A DNA stretch of 64,000 nt from Plantibacter sp050587525 (GTDB lineage Bacteria; Actinomycetota; Actinomycetes; Actinomycetales; Microbacteriaceae): the NCBI RefSeq assembly GCF_050587525.1, contig NZ_JBOBFT010000007.1, positions 62,001 through 126,000 on the forward strand, written 5' to 3'. The translations under genes and the position numbers were made by a program. Below, piece by piece: positions 52,520-60,384 of this stretch; the first letter of the stretch is position 1; the number at the start of each line of letters is the position of its first letter. Below the pieces are notes generated by a model. It saw only the letters and a program-made list of their open reading frames with translations, did not search any database and had not been told where the DNA came from.

Positions 52520-52544
52520 GCTAGCTTGCACTACACAAGTTAGC
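52520..52544. promoter_or_regulatory. Operator between the HxlR and SDR genes
   Basis: GCTAGCTTG (52520-52528) and CAAGTTAGC (52536-52544) form a near-perfect inverted repeat with a 7-base spacer; one of nine pairs differs. It lies 22 bases before the SDR start and 71 before the HxlR start, a typical position for autorepression. Confidence 0.7.
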
Positions 52545-52566
52545 CGATCCGACCCACAGGAGCACC

Positions 52567-53304
52567 ATGTCCACCGAAGCAGCACCCTCCACAACCCCTT
52601 CACTCGACGGCGCCGTCGTCTTCATCACCGGCGCGAACGGCGGCCTCGGTCGCGAGTTCGTCGCTCAGGCGCTCGCCCGCGGCGCCGCCAAGGTGTACGC
52701 GACGGCTCGGACCCCGCGCGAGTGGGGCGACCCGCGCGTCGTGGCGCTCCCGCTCGACGTCACGAGCGCGGACAGCATCGCCGCAGCCGCAGTCGCAGCC
52801 CAGGACGCGACCGTCGTCATCAACAACGCGGGCATCTCCCCCGCGGACGACGACGCCCTCACGACGTCACTCGACGAGGTCCGTCACCTCTTCGAAGTGA
52901 ACGTCTTCGGCCCGCTCGCGATCAATCGCGCCTTCGCGCCGGTCCTCGCCGCGAACGGCGGCGGGTCGTTCATCCAGGTCCACTCGGCGCTCAGCTGGGC
53001 GAGCATGCCCGTGCACGGTTCGTACGGAGCGACGAAGGCAGCGCTCTGGTCGCTCTCGAACGTGCTCCGCATCCAGCTCGCCGAACAGGGCACCCACGTG
53101 GTCGGCCTGCATTTCGGCTACACGGACACGCCGATGACCGGTGGCATCGACTCCCCCAAGAACGATCCGGCCGATGTCGTCCGTGCAGCGCTCGACGGCC
53201 TGGAGCGAGGCGAACACGAGGTCCTCGCCGACGGCACGGCGCGAAACGTCAAGTCCGCCCTGTCCTCGCCGATCGAGGTGCTCTACCCGTTCCTCGCGAA
53301 GTAG
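52567..53304 (+). CDS. Short-chain dehydrogenase/reductase
   Basis: 245-residue NAD(P)-dependent oxidoreductase. The cofactor motif is TGANGGLG (about 20-27), followed by NNAG (about 86-89). The catalytic Ser region (HSALSWASM) leads to the Tyr-Lys pair in SYGATKAALWSLSN (about 153-166). The substrate is unknown. Being divergent from an HxlR regulator, it is probably induced by a reactive or toxic compound, as in known quinone or aldehyde responses. A start ten bases after ACAGGAG is well placed. Confidence 0.92.
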   Translation: MSTEAAPSTTPSLDGAVVFITGANGGLGREFVAQALARGAAKVYATARTPREWGDPRVVALPLDVTSADSIAAAAVAAQDATVVINNAGISPADDDALTTSLDEVRHLFEVNVFGPLAINRAFAPVLAANGGGSFIQVHSALSWASMPVHGSYGATKAALWSLSNVLRIQLAEQGTHVVGLHFGYTDTPMTGGIDSPKNDPADVVRAALDGLERGEHEVLADGTARNVKSALSSPIEVLYPFLAK

Positions 53305-53348
53305 CGCGAAGCATCGCCCCGCTCGCTCTGTCCACACGTCAGGAGACT

Positions 53349-53435
53349 GTTCACAACTCAGGAGACCTCCGGCGCGTCGTCGCCCCGGTGCGGCGTGTCG
53401 CGGCCAACACGCCGCATCGCTCCTGAGTTGTGAAC
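53349..53435. terminator. Nested palindrome between convergent SDR and icd genes
   Basis: Outer arms GTTCACAACTCAGGAG (53349-53364) and its perfect complement (53420-53435) enclose an inner hairpin CGGCGTGT/ACACGCCG (53391-53398 with 53407-53414). TCAGGAGA occurs twice in direct orientation at the left end. It starts 45 bases after the SDR stop. It probably separates the two transcripts. Confidence 0.65.
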
Positions 53436-53525
53436 ACGCCGGGCAGAACGGACCGGGCCGGACAGACGAACAGCGGGCCCGGATCAGGAGATCCGGGCCC
53501 GCCGTCGTGTGCGGTTCGCAGGCGA

Positions 53526-54743
53526 TTACGCCTCGATGCGAGCCTTCAGGTTGTCGGAGATCGTCTGCAGGAAGACCTCGGTCGTCTGGTAGGCCTGGTC
53601 GGGGCCGACGAGGAGCGCGAGGTCCTTCGTCATGGCGCCGGATTCGACCGTCTTGATGACGACGTCCTCGAGCGTCGACGCGAAGTCGATGAGCTCCTGG
53701 TTGCCGTCGAGGACGCCACGGTGCTGCAGGCCACGGGTCCACGCGAAGATCGACGCGATCGGGTTCGTGGACGTGGGCTTGCCCTGCTGGTGCTGGCGGT
53801 AGTGACGCGTCACCGTGCCGTGAGCGGCCTCAGCTTCGACGATCTTGCCGTCCGGCGTCGCGAGGACGCTCGTCATGAGGCCGAGCGAGCCGAAGCCCTG
53901 TGCCACGGTGTCGGACTGGACGTCGCCGTCGTAGTTCTTGCAGGCCCAGACGTAGCCGCCCTCCCACTTCATGGCCGAAGCGACCATGTCGTCGATGAGG
54001 CGGTGCTCGTAGGTGATGCCTGCAGCTTCGAACTGCTCCTTGAACTCGGCGTCGAAGATCTCCTGGAAGATGTCCTTGAATCGGCCGTCGTAGGCCTTCA
54101 GGATCGTGTTCTTCGTGGAGAGGTACACCGGGTAGTTGCGGTTGAGGCCGTAGTTGAGGCTCGCACGCGCGAAGTCGCGGATCGACGAGTCCAGGTTGTA
54201 CTGGACCTGCGCGATGCCGTCGCCGGGCGACTGGAAGACCTCGAACTTCTGCGGCTCGGAGCCGTCGTCGGGTGTGAACTCGACGGTCAGCTTGCCTTCG
54301 CCCTTGAAGAGGAAGTCGGTGGCGCGGTACTGGTCGCCGAACGCGTGGCGGCCGATGATGATCGGCTTGTTCCAGCCGGGCACGAGCCGCGGGATGTTCG
54401 AGATGATGATGGGCTCGCGGAAGATGACGCCGCCGAGGATGTTGCGGATGGTGCCGTTCGGGCTCCGCCACATCTTCTTCAGGCCGAATTCCTCGACGCG
54501 TGCTTCATCGGGGGTGATCGTGGCGCACTTGACGCCGACGCCGTGCTTCTGGATGGCGTGAGCTGCGTCGATCGTGATCTGGTCGTCGGTCTCGTCGCGC
54601 TTCTGGATGCCCAGGTCGTAGTACTCGAGGTTCACATCGAGGTAGGGGTGGATGAGGGAGTCCTTGATGAACTGCCAGATGATGCGAGTCATCTCATCGC
54701 CGTCGAGTTCGACGACGGTGCCCTCGACCTTGATCTTCGACAC
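53526..54743 (-). CDS. icd: NADP-dependent isocitrate dehydrogenase
   Basis: TCA-cycle enzyme making 2-oxoglutarate and NADPH. At 405 residues it belongs to the homodimeric, eukaryote-like type II class, not the E. coli type or the 80-kDa monomeric type. Substrate-binding residues are in WRSPNGTIRNILGGVIFREPI (about 93-113), the catalytic Tyr and Lys regions are further on, and the cofactor region ends with EAAHGTVTRHYRQHQQGKPT. It stands alone, with a 257-base upstream region up to 55000 that must also hold the promoter of the divergent GNAT gene. Confidence 0.96.
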   Translation of the reverse strand: MSKIKVEGTVVELDGDEMTRIIWQFIKDSLIHPYLDVNLEYYDLGIQKRDETDDQITIDAAHAIQKHGVGVKCATITPDEARVEEFGLKKMWRSPNGTIRNILGGVIFREPIIISNIPRLVPGWNKPIIIGRHAFGDQYRATDFLFKGEGKLTVEFTPDDGSEPQKFEVFQSPGDGIAQVQYNLDSSIRDFARASLNYGLNRNYPVYLSTKNTILKAYDGRFKDIFQEIFDAEFKEQFEAAGITYEHRLIDDMVASAMKWEGGYVWACKNYDGDVQSDTVAQGFGSLGLMTSVLATPDGKIVEAEAAHGTVTRHYRQHQQGKPTSTNPIASIFAWTRGLQHRGVLDGNQELIDFASTLEDVVIKTVESGAMTKDLALLVGPDQAYQTTEVFLQTISDNLKARIEA

Positions 54744-55000
54744 AGATTGTCCTTTCTGATGCCGCGCGATCTCGAGCGGCCGTATTGGTGCAGACGCGGG
54801 GTTGCTCCGCCTGGCATGGGGGCGGCCGCGTCCTGATCATTCGACGGTGCGGCCGCTCACTAGCTTACAAGACCGCGTCAACTCTCTCGACATCAAGACA
54901 GTTCGTGCGCCGCGCACAGCACCGCCGCGGACATGAACATGTGCTGTGGGTGGGGCTGACCCGCTACCCGGCCGCCCGCCCGACACGTTAGCCTTATCCC

Positions 55001-55453
55001 ATGTCTGAGCTGCGTCTGGAAGAACTGTCCGCGTCCACGATCGTTGCGGTCAACGCCCTCACGCTCAAACCAGGCCAGGAACAGTTCGTCGCTCCCGTGT
55101 CGTACTCGGTCGCCGCGGCGGTCATCAACCCCGCCACCGCATGGCAGCGCGTCATCCTCGACGACAGTGAAGTGGTCGGTTTCATCGGCGCGAACTTCGA
55201 CCCAGAGGCACACCAGGACGAGTTCAAGTCCGCGCTCTGGCGCATCAACGTCGACGCGGACGACCAGGGCCGCGGCGTCGGACGTTTCGCCGTCGACTCC
55301 CTCACTGACGAGGCGAAGAAGCGCGGCTTCGACCACGTCAACGTCATCTACGAGCCCGGCGACCTCGGGCCGGAAGCCTTCTTCCTCCGCGTCGGCTTCA
55401 AGCCCGTCGGCGAGACCGAGTACGGCGAGACGATCGGTCGCATCGAGCTCTGA
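55001..55453 (+). CDS. GNAT-family N-acetyltransferase
   Basis: 150-residue acetyl-CoA-dependent acetyltransferase. The acetyl-CoA site is the WRINVDADDQGRGVGRFAVD segment (about 82-101), with the Q/RxxGxG/A motif as QGRGVG. FLRVGFKPVGETEYGE near the C terminus is the typical GNAT ending. The substrate is unknown; the SpeG-like length allows polyamine or ribosomal-protein targets, without proof. TAGCCT lies six bases before the ATG and there is no ribosome binding site, so it may be leaderless. Confidence 0.88.
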   Translation: MSELRLEELSASTIVAVNALTLKPGQEQFVAPVSYSVAAAVINPATAWQRVILDDSEVVGFIGANFDPEAHQDEFKSALWRINVDADDQGRGVGRFAVDSLTDEAKKRGFDHVNVIYEPGDLGPEAFFLRVGFKPVGETEYGETIGRIEL

Positions 55454-55505
55454 CGACGCGGCAGCGCCCGTCGTCCGAGCCACGAGCACGCGTGAGCAGC
55501 ACAGC

Positions 55506-55826
55506 ATGACCCCAGATCCGTCGATCCGGAACGCGGACGAGTTCGCTGAAGCCGTCCTGTCGGTCGTGGCGGAGATCCCCGAGGGCTGCGCGCTCACCTA
55601 CGGGCAGGTCGCGGCGGTCATCGGCTCGCGCTCGGCACGCGGCGTCGGTCGAGTGATGGCGCACGCCGGTCACCAGGTCAGCTGGTGGCGCGTCGTCCGC
55701 GCGGGTGGTTACCCGCCGTCCGGCCATGAGGATCGCGCGCGCGAACACTACGAGGCAGAGGGGACACCGCTCGTCGAGCTGCCCGGCGGCAAGTACCGGC
55801 TCGCGCGAGTCGCCCTGCCCGAGTAG
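55506..55826 (+). CDS. Alkyltransferase-like (ATL) protein of the MGMT family
   Basis: 106-residue protein equal to the DNA-binding domain of O6-alkylguanine-DNA methyltransferase. LTYGQVAAVIGSRSARGVGRVMA (about 31-53) holds the recognition helix with its arginine finger. The active-site PCHR is replaced by SWWRVVRAGG, so the reactive cysteine is missing. ATL proteins bind alkylated bases and hand them to nucleotide-excision repair. It follows the GNAT gene by 52 bases in the same direction. Confidence 0.9.
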   Translation: MTPDPSIRNADEFAEAVLSVVAEIPEGCALTYGQVAAVIGSRSARGVGRVMAHAGHQVSWWRVVRAGGYPPSGHEDRAREHYEAEGTPLVELPGGKYRLARVALPE

Positions 55827-55828
55827 CG

Positions 55829-57613
55829 CTACCGCAACGGCAGGGAGACCTCGATGACGGTGCCCTCGCCCGTGGGGCTGCGAACGGCCATCGTGCCGCC
55901 GACTGCGTCGACCCGGTCGGCGAGCCCTCGGAGCCCGCTCCCGCCGGCCGGATCCGCGCCTCCCGCACCGTCGTCTGAGACGGTCAGGTTCAGGCGGTCA
56001 CCCGCGTGGTCTTCCACGACGACCGTGCACGAGGATGCCATCGAGTACTTCGCAACGTTCGCCAGGCACTCCGAGACGACGTAGTAGGCCGTCGACTCCA
56101 CGATCGGCTTCGGTCGTTCGCGCAGTTCGACGACGACCTTCGTCGCGACAGTGCAGCGCCGCCCGAGTTCGGCGAGCGCTGGAGGCAGCCCGCCCTCGGA
56201 CAGGAGCGCCGGGTGCAGGCCACGGGCGAGCTCGCGCAGTTCCTTGATGGCGCTCGCGAGCTGGTCGATCGTCACCTCGAGGTTGTCCGCGAGCTCCGTC
56301 TGACCGGCGCCGCGCGCCTGGTCGCTCGCCATGCGCAGCCGCAACGCGACCGAGAAGAGCTGCTGCTGAGAGCCGTCGTGGAGGTCACGTTCCGCACGCC
56401 GCCTCGCTTCGTCGCCCGCGTTCACGATGCGGAGCCTCGACCGGTTGACCTCCCGGAGCGACTGCCGGAGCTCAGCGGTCAGCCGTTCGTTCTCGATCAT
56501 GATGCGGAGTGACGCCGACACCGATCGGAGGAGGAGCGGGTTGTCGAGGAGCGCGGCGTCGTGCTCGATGTAGACGAGCGGGGCATCGGGATCGCCCACG
56601 GTGGACATCGCTCGGCCGCGCGCATCCCCTGCGCCCGTCCGCTGCGAACCGGGCCAGACGAGCGAGGCGGTGCGATCCCCGAGGACGGTGCGGATCGACC
56701 CGTTCCAGCGATCATGCCCGGTGGCGGTCGTCGATTCGCCGGTCTGGACGAGATCGACGGCGCGGGCCCGGATGGTCCGCATCCGCACGAGGCCCGTCGC
56801 GTACGCGAAGGGCACGAAGGCGACCGAGAGCACGTTGACGTTCTCGACCACGAGTTGCAGCGACGGCGGCCAGTCGCCGAGCTGGACGACGCTCCAGGCG
56901 ATGCCGATGGCGAGCCACACGAGGAACGCGACGGGCATGATGAAGGCCACCTGTCGAGCAGCACCCGTGCTACGGGACCAGCGCAGGATCACGACGGTCG
57001 CCACAACGATAGCGAAGCACGCCATCACGACGGCGTGGACCTGGCTGAGCACACCCGCGAGTACCGGGTTGTGGAAGATGGCGTACGCACTCGGCTCCGC
57101 ACCGCCGGCCGGATGCGAGGACCCGAGCAGGAGGTTCACCGTGGCGTAGAGGGCCAGATAGGAGATGGCGGCGACGACGAGCCCGCGATCGAACGCCCGG
57201 CGGAGACGTCCTGCGGGGAAAGCGAGCGCCAACCACACGAGCGCGGCTCCGGGGAGGAAGGACAGCCAGATGCACAACGGCCAGGCCCAGCCTGCCTGGA
57301 TGCCGATCGCCCACTGGAATGCGGTCTCCACGAGGCAGTAGACGACAATGACCCAGCCTGGCATCGCCACCGGCGACAGCCACCAGATGACGCCCGCAGA
57401 GACGGCGGCGATGACGTGCCCGATGACCCAGGCGACCTCGGTTCCGTTCGTGCGTCCGGACTCGGCGATCGAGAAGGCCGCGGAGAGCACGACCACGAAG
57501 ATGACGAGCGCGACGATGAACAGCCGGAGCCCCCACGGCATGCGAGCCGCGGCTGCCGTGCGTGGGGCGCGCGGGAGCATGGCTGCCCGCCCCACCGAGG
57601 GCGCACTAGCCAT
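55829..57613 (-). CDS. Membrane sensor histidine kinase, NarL-class (HisKA_3)
   Basis: 594-residue kinase. Eight predicted transmembrane helices fill the N-terminal half (about 25-285), giving a membrane-embedded sensor without a large extracellular domain. The phosphorylated histidine is H412 in RRAERDLHDGSQQQLF (HisKA_3 dimerisation domain). The ATPase domain ends with SDDGAGGADPAGGSGLRGLADRV. The start at 57613 is preferred; an in-frame TTG at 57703 would overlap the response regulator gene. It lies 65 bases after that gene and forms a pair with it. The signal is unknown; lipids or membrane-active compounds are common for this topology. Confidence 0.88.
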   Translation of the reverse strand: MASAPSVGRAAMLPRAPRTAAAARMPWGLRLFIVALVIFVVVLSAAFSIAESGRTNGTEVAWVIGHVIAAVSAGVIWWLSPVAMPGWVIVVYCLVETAFQWAIGIQAGWAWPLCIWLSFLPGAALVWLALAFPAGRLRRAFDRGLVVAAISYLALYATVNLLLGSSHPAGGAEPSAYAIFHNPVLAGVLSQVHAVVMACFAIVVATVVILRWSRSTGAARQVAFIMPVAFLVWLAIGIAWSVVQLGDWPPSLQLVVENVNVLSVAFVPFAYATGLVRMRTIRARAVDLVQTGESTTATGHDRWNGSIRTVLGDRTASLVWPGSQRTGAGDARGRAMSTVGDPDAPLVYIEHDAALLDNPLLLRSVSASLRIMIENERLTAELRQSLREVNRSRLRIVNAGDEARRRAERDLHDGSQQQLFSVALRLRMASDQARGAGQTELADNLEVTIDQLASAIKELRELARGLHPALLSEGGLPPALAELGRRCTVATKVVVELRERPKPIVESTAYYVVSECLANVAKYSMASSCTVVVEDHAGDRLNLTVSDDGAGGADPAGGSGLRGLADRVDAVGGTMAVRSPTGEGTVIEVSLPLR

Positions 57614-57678
57614 CGGTACTGATCCGTGAGCGAGCCCGAGGGAGCTGCGGGGAGCGCGGCGAGGCTCGTCGCGGAACG

Positions 57679-58356
57679 TCACCCATCGCTGTGCTCCAAC
57701 CAACGGATGACGGCGAGCACTCTGCGATGGTCCGCCGGAGAGTCCTCGAGGCCGAGCTTCGCGAGGATGCGGCTGATGTGCGCTTCCACGGTCTTGAGGC
57801 TGACGACGAGAGCGGAGGCGATACCCGCGTTCGAGCGCCCCTCAGCCATGAGGGTGAGCACTTCCGTCTCCCGGTCGGTGAGGTGGTCGAGGCCGTCGAC
57901 ACGGGTGCGGTCCGCGACGAGGAGGGACACGACCTCCGGATCGACGACGGACTCCCCCGCGGCAACTGATGCGACGGCGGCGACGAGGGTCCCTGAATCG
58001 GAGACCCTGTCCTTCAAGAGGTAGCCGGTGCCGGAGCCGGAGCCGAGCGCCCGGACCGCGTAGGTCGGGACGGCGTACGTGCTGAGGAGCAGGACTCCGC
58101 CAGTGAACCCGTCCGCGCGCAGCCGTTCGAGCGCGACGATGCCTTCGTCGGTGTGGGTGGGCGGCATCCGGATGTCGAGCACGACGGCGTCGACCTCGAG
58201 ACCGCCCTCGATGAGGGAGACGAGCTCGTCCGCGGTGCCGACCGATGCCGCGATCGTGTGACCGCTGGCCGCGAGGATCTGACCGACCCCTTCACGCAGG
58301 AGGACGGCGTCGTCGGCGATCGCGACACGCAGAACGTCCGACTGAGCAGTGGCCAT
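57679..58356 (-). CDS. NarL/LuxR-family response regulator
   Basis: 225-residue DNA-binding regulator. The receiver domain has the acidic pair DD at 15-16, the phosphorylated D61 in VVLDIRMPP, and the lysine in YLLKDRV. The C-terminal LuxR helix-turn-helix is LTDRETEVLTLMAEGRSNAGIA with VSLKTVEAHISRIL. It is encoded just upstream of its probable histidine kinase on the same strand. Its targets cannot be seen, but the nearby ABC exporter reading in the same direction is worth testing. Confidence 0.93.
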   Translation of the reverse strand: MATAQSDVLRVAIADDAVLLREGVGQILAASGHTIAASVGTADELVSLIEGGLEVDAVVLDIRMPPTHTDEGIVALERLRADGFTGGVLLLSTYAVPTYAVRALGSGSGTGYLLKDRVSDSGTLVAAVASVAAGESVVDPEVVSLLVADRTRVDGLDHLTDRETEVLTLMAEGRSNAGIASALVVSLKTVEAHISRILAKLGLEDSPADHRRVLAVIRWLEHSDG

Positions 58357-58474
58357 GGCTCATTGTGACAGGTAATCGAGCGCGGCGCGTAGCCTTCGAT
58401 GACGGGCGACACAGTCGCGGACACAGGCGTGGACGTGCACGGACACACGGCGGAGACGCGCACCCGGACGCCAA

Positions 58475-58508
58475 CGGGCACCGGCATCCTCTCAGACGCC
58501 GATGCCCG
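58475..58508 (-). terminator. Hairpin downstream of the ABC exporter operon
   Basis: CGGGCA-CC-GGC (58475-58485) and GCC-GA-TGCCCG (58498-58508) pair with an internal mismatch and a 12-base loop, starting 58 bases after the stop at 58567. The rest of the 210-base gap (58357-58566) shows nothing else and must include the response-regulator promoter. Confidence 0.45.
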
Positions 58509-58566
58509 TGCATCGTGCGCTGCTCCGACCCAGACGCGCTTCAGCGGCGCGCAGCCGTCATCCGGG

Positions 58567-60384
58567 TCACACGAGCGAGTTCTTCCACGCCGCGTGCATC
58601 TGCGCGAACCGGCCCGTGCCGCCGATCAGCTGCGCGGGCGTACCGTCCTCGATGATCTTCCCGTGCTCCATGACGAGCACGCGGTCCGCGATCGCGACCG
58701 TCGACAGACGGTGCGCGATGATGATCGCCGTGCGGTCGGAGAGGAGCGTCTGCAGCGCCTCCTGGACGAGCCGCTCGCTCGGGATGTCGAGCGATGCCGT
58801 CGCCTCGTCGAGGATGAGCACGTTCGGGTCTGCGAGGAACGCGCGCGCGAACGACAGCAGCTGCCGCTGACCCGCGGACACCCGCCCACCGCGCTTGTTC
58901 ACATCGGTGTCGTACCCGTCGGGGAGCGCCTCGATGAACGTGTCCGCGCCGACTGCGCGCGCGGCCGCCTTGATCTCGTCGATCGTCGCATCCGGCTTCC
59001 CGAGCGCGATGTTGTCCGCGACGGACCCGGAGAACAGGTACGCCTCCTGCGTGACCATCACGATCGCGCGGCGGAGGTCCTTCGGGTGCAGGTCCCGCAG
59101 GTCGATGCCGTCGAGTTTCACGGCGCCTTCAGACGGGTCGTAGAAGCGGCTGATGAGCTTCGCGAGCGTCGACTTGCCGGCACCGGTGGTGCCGACGAGC
59201 GCGATCGTCTGCCCGGCCGGGATGTCGAGTGTGAAGCTCGGCAGCACGACCTTGCCGTTCTGGTACGCGAACGTGACGTCGTCGAACTGCAGCTCTCCTC
59301 GCGAGGTCCACAGGTCGACGGGCTTCACCGGATCGGGAACGCTCGGCTCCTCCTCCAGGACGCCGGAGATCTTCTCGAGCGCGGCCGCAGCCGACTGGTA
59401 GGAGTTGTAGAACATCGCCATCTCCTCCATCGGGTCGAAGAACCGACGCGTGTAGAGGAGTGCTGCGAGGAGCGCGCCGATCGCCAACTGCCCGTCAGCG
59501 ACGCGGAAGCCACCGATGAGCAGCACGATCGCGACGGACACGTTGCCGATGAGGACGAGGCCCGGATCGAACACGCCGAACAGCTGGATGACGCGCGCAT
59601 TGACGTGCCGGTAGTCCTCGACGAGTCCGCCGAACTCCTGCTCGTTGCGCTTCTCCTTGCGGAACGCCTTCACGGCGCGGATGCCCGTCATCGACTCCAC
59701 GAAGAAGACGATGAGCTTCGCCGAAGCGACCCGGGAGTCTCGGAAGAGGCGCTGCGAACGCTTCTGGAACCATCTCGTCAACACGAAGAGCGGTACGAGC
59801 GCGCCGAGCAGCACGAGCCCGGACACCCAGTCCACGAGGACGAGGGCGACCGCCGTGAACGCCATGTAGAGGAAGCCGGACACGAGCTGGTTGATGCCGG
59901 AGTCGAGCAGTTCCCGGATGGCGTCCAGGTCGCTCGTCTGTCGGGAGATGATGCGCCCGGACGTGTAGTTCTCGTGGAAGTCGAGGCTCAACCGCTGGGT
60001 CTGCAGGAAGACGCGCTTCCGCAGATCGATGAGGATCGCCTGGCTGATGCGCGCGGCCAGCACCGTGTACCACGCGATGAGGAGCGCACCGACGGCGCCG
60101 CTGAGCACGTAGGCGCCGACGATGAGGATCGCCGGGGTCCAATCCATGCGGTCGATGATCGCCGGAAGGGCCTGGTCGATGCCGAGCGCGATGAGGGCCG
60201 GTCCCGCGACCTGCGCGGCCGTCGACACGACGACGATCGCCATCGCGGCGACTACACGCCACCGCAGCGGGTGCAGCAGCGAGCCGAGCAGTCGCAGGGA
60301 GCGCTGCCTGATCTGTGTGGACTCGGCGCGGGTGAGGTCGTTGCGCTCCTCACCCTCGACGCCGGTCACCGATGATTCGGTCAC
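58567..60384 (-). CDS. ABC exporter half-transporter with intact ATPase site (heterodimer subunit)
   Basis: 605-residue fusion of a six-helix exporter domain (about 35-335) and an ATPase domain (about 365-595). Walker A is GTTGAGKST, the signature is RVSAGQRQLLSFA, and Walker B is VLILDEATASLD with the catalytic glutamate. The signature SAGQ departs from LSGGQ, as is often seen in one half of asymmetric heterodimers. The start overlaps the upstream subunit stop by four bases. Family members export drugs, lipids or peptides; the cargo is not known. Confidence 0.92.
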   Translation of the reverse strand: MTESSVTGVEGEERNDLTRAESTQIRQRSLRLLGSLLHPLRWRVVAAMAIVVVSTAAQVAGPALIALGIDQALPAIIDRMDWTPAILIVGAYVLSGAVGALLIAWYTVLAARISQAILIDLRKRVFLQTQRLSLDFHENYTSGRIISRQTSDLDAIRELLDSGINQLVSGFLYMAFTAVALVLVDWVSGLVLLGALVPLFVLTRWFQKRSQRLFRDSRVASAKLIVFFVESMTGIRAVKAFRKEKRNEQEFGGLVEDYRHVNARVIQLFGVFDPGLVLIGNVSVAIVLLIGGFRVADGQLAIGALLAALLYTRRFFDPMEEMAMFYNSYQSAAAALEKISGVLEEEPSVPDPVKPVDLWTSRGELQFDDVTFAYQNGKVVLPSFTLDIPAGQTIALVGTTGAGKSTLAKLISRFYDPSEGAVKLDGIDLRDLHPKDLRRAIVMVTQEAYLFSGSVADNIALGKPDATIDEIKAAARAVGADTFIEALPDGYDTDVNKRGGRVSAGQRQLLSFARAFLADPNVLILDEATASLDIPSERLVQEALQTLLSDRTAIIIAHRLSTVAIADRVLVMEHGKIIEDGTPAQLIGGTGRFAQMHAAWKNSLV

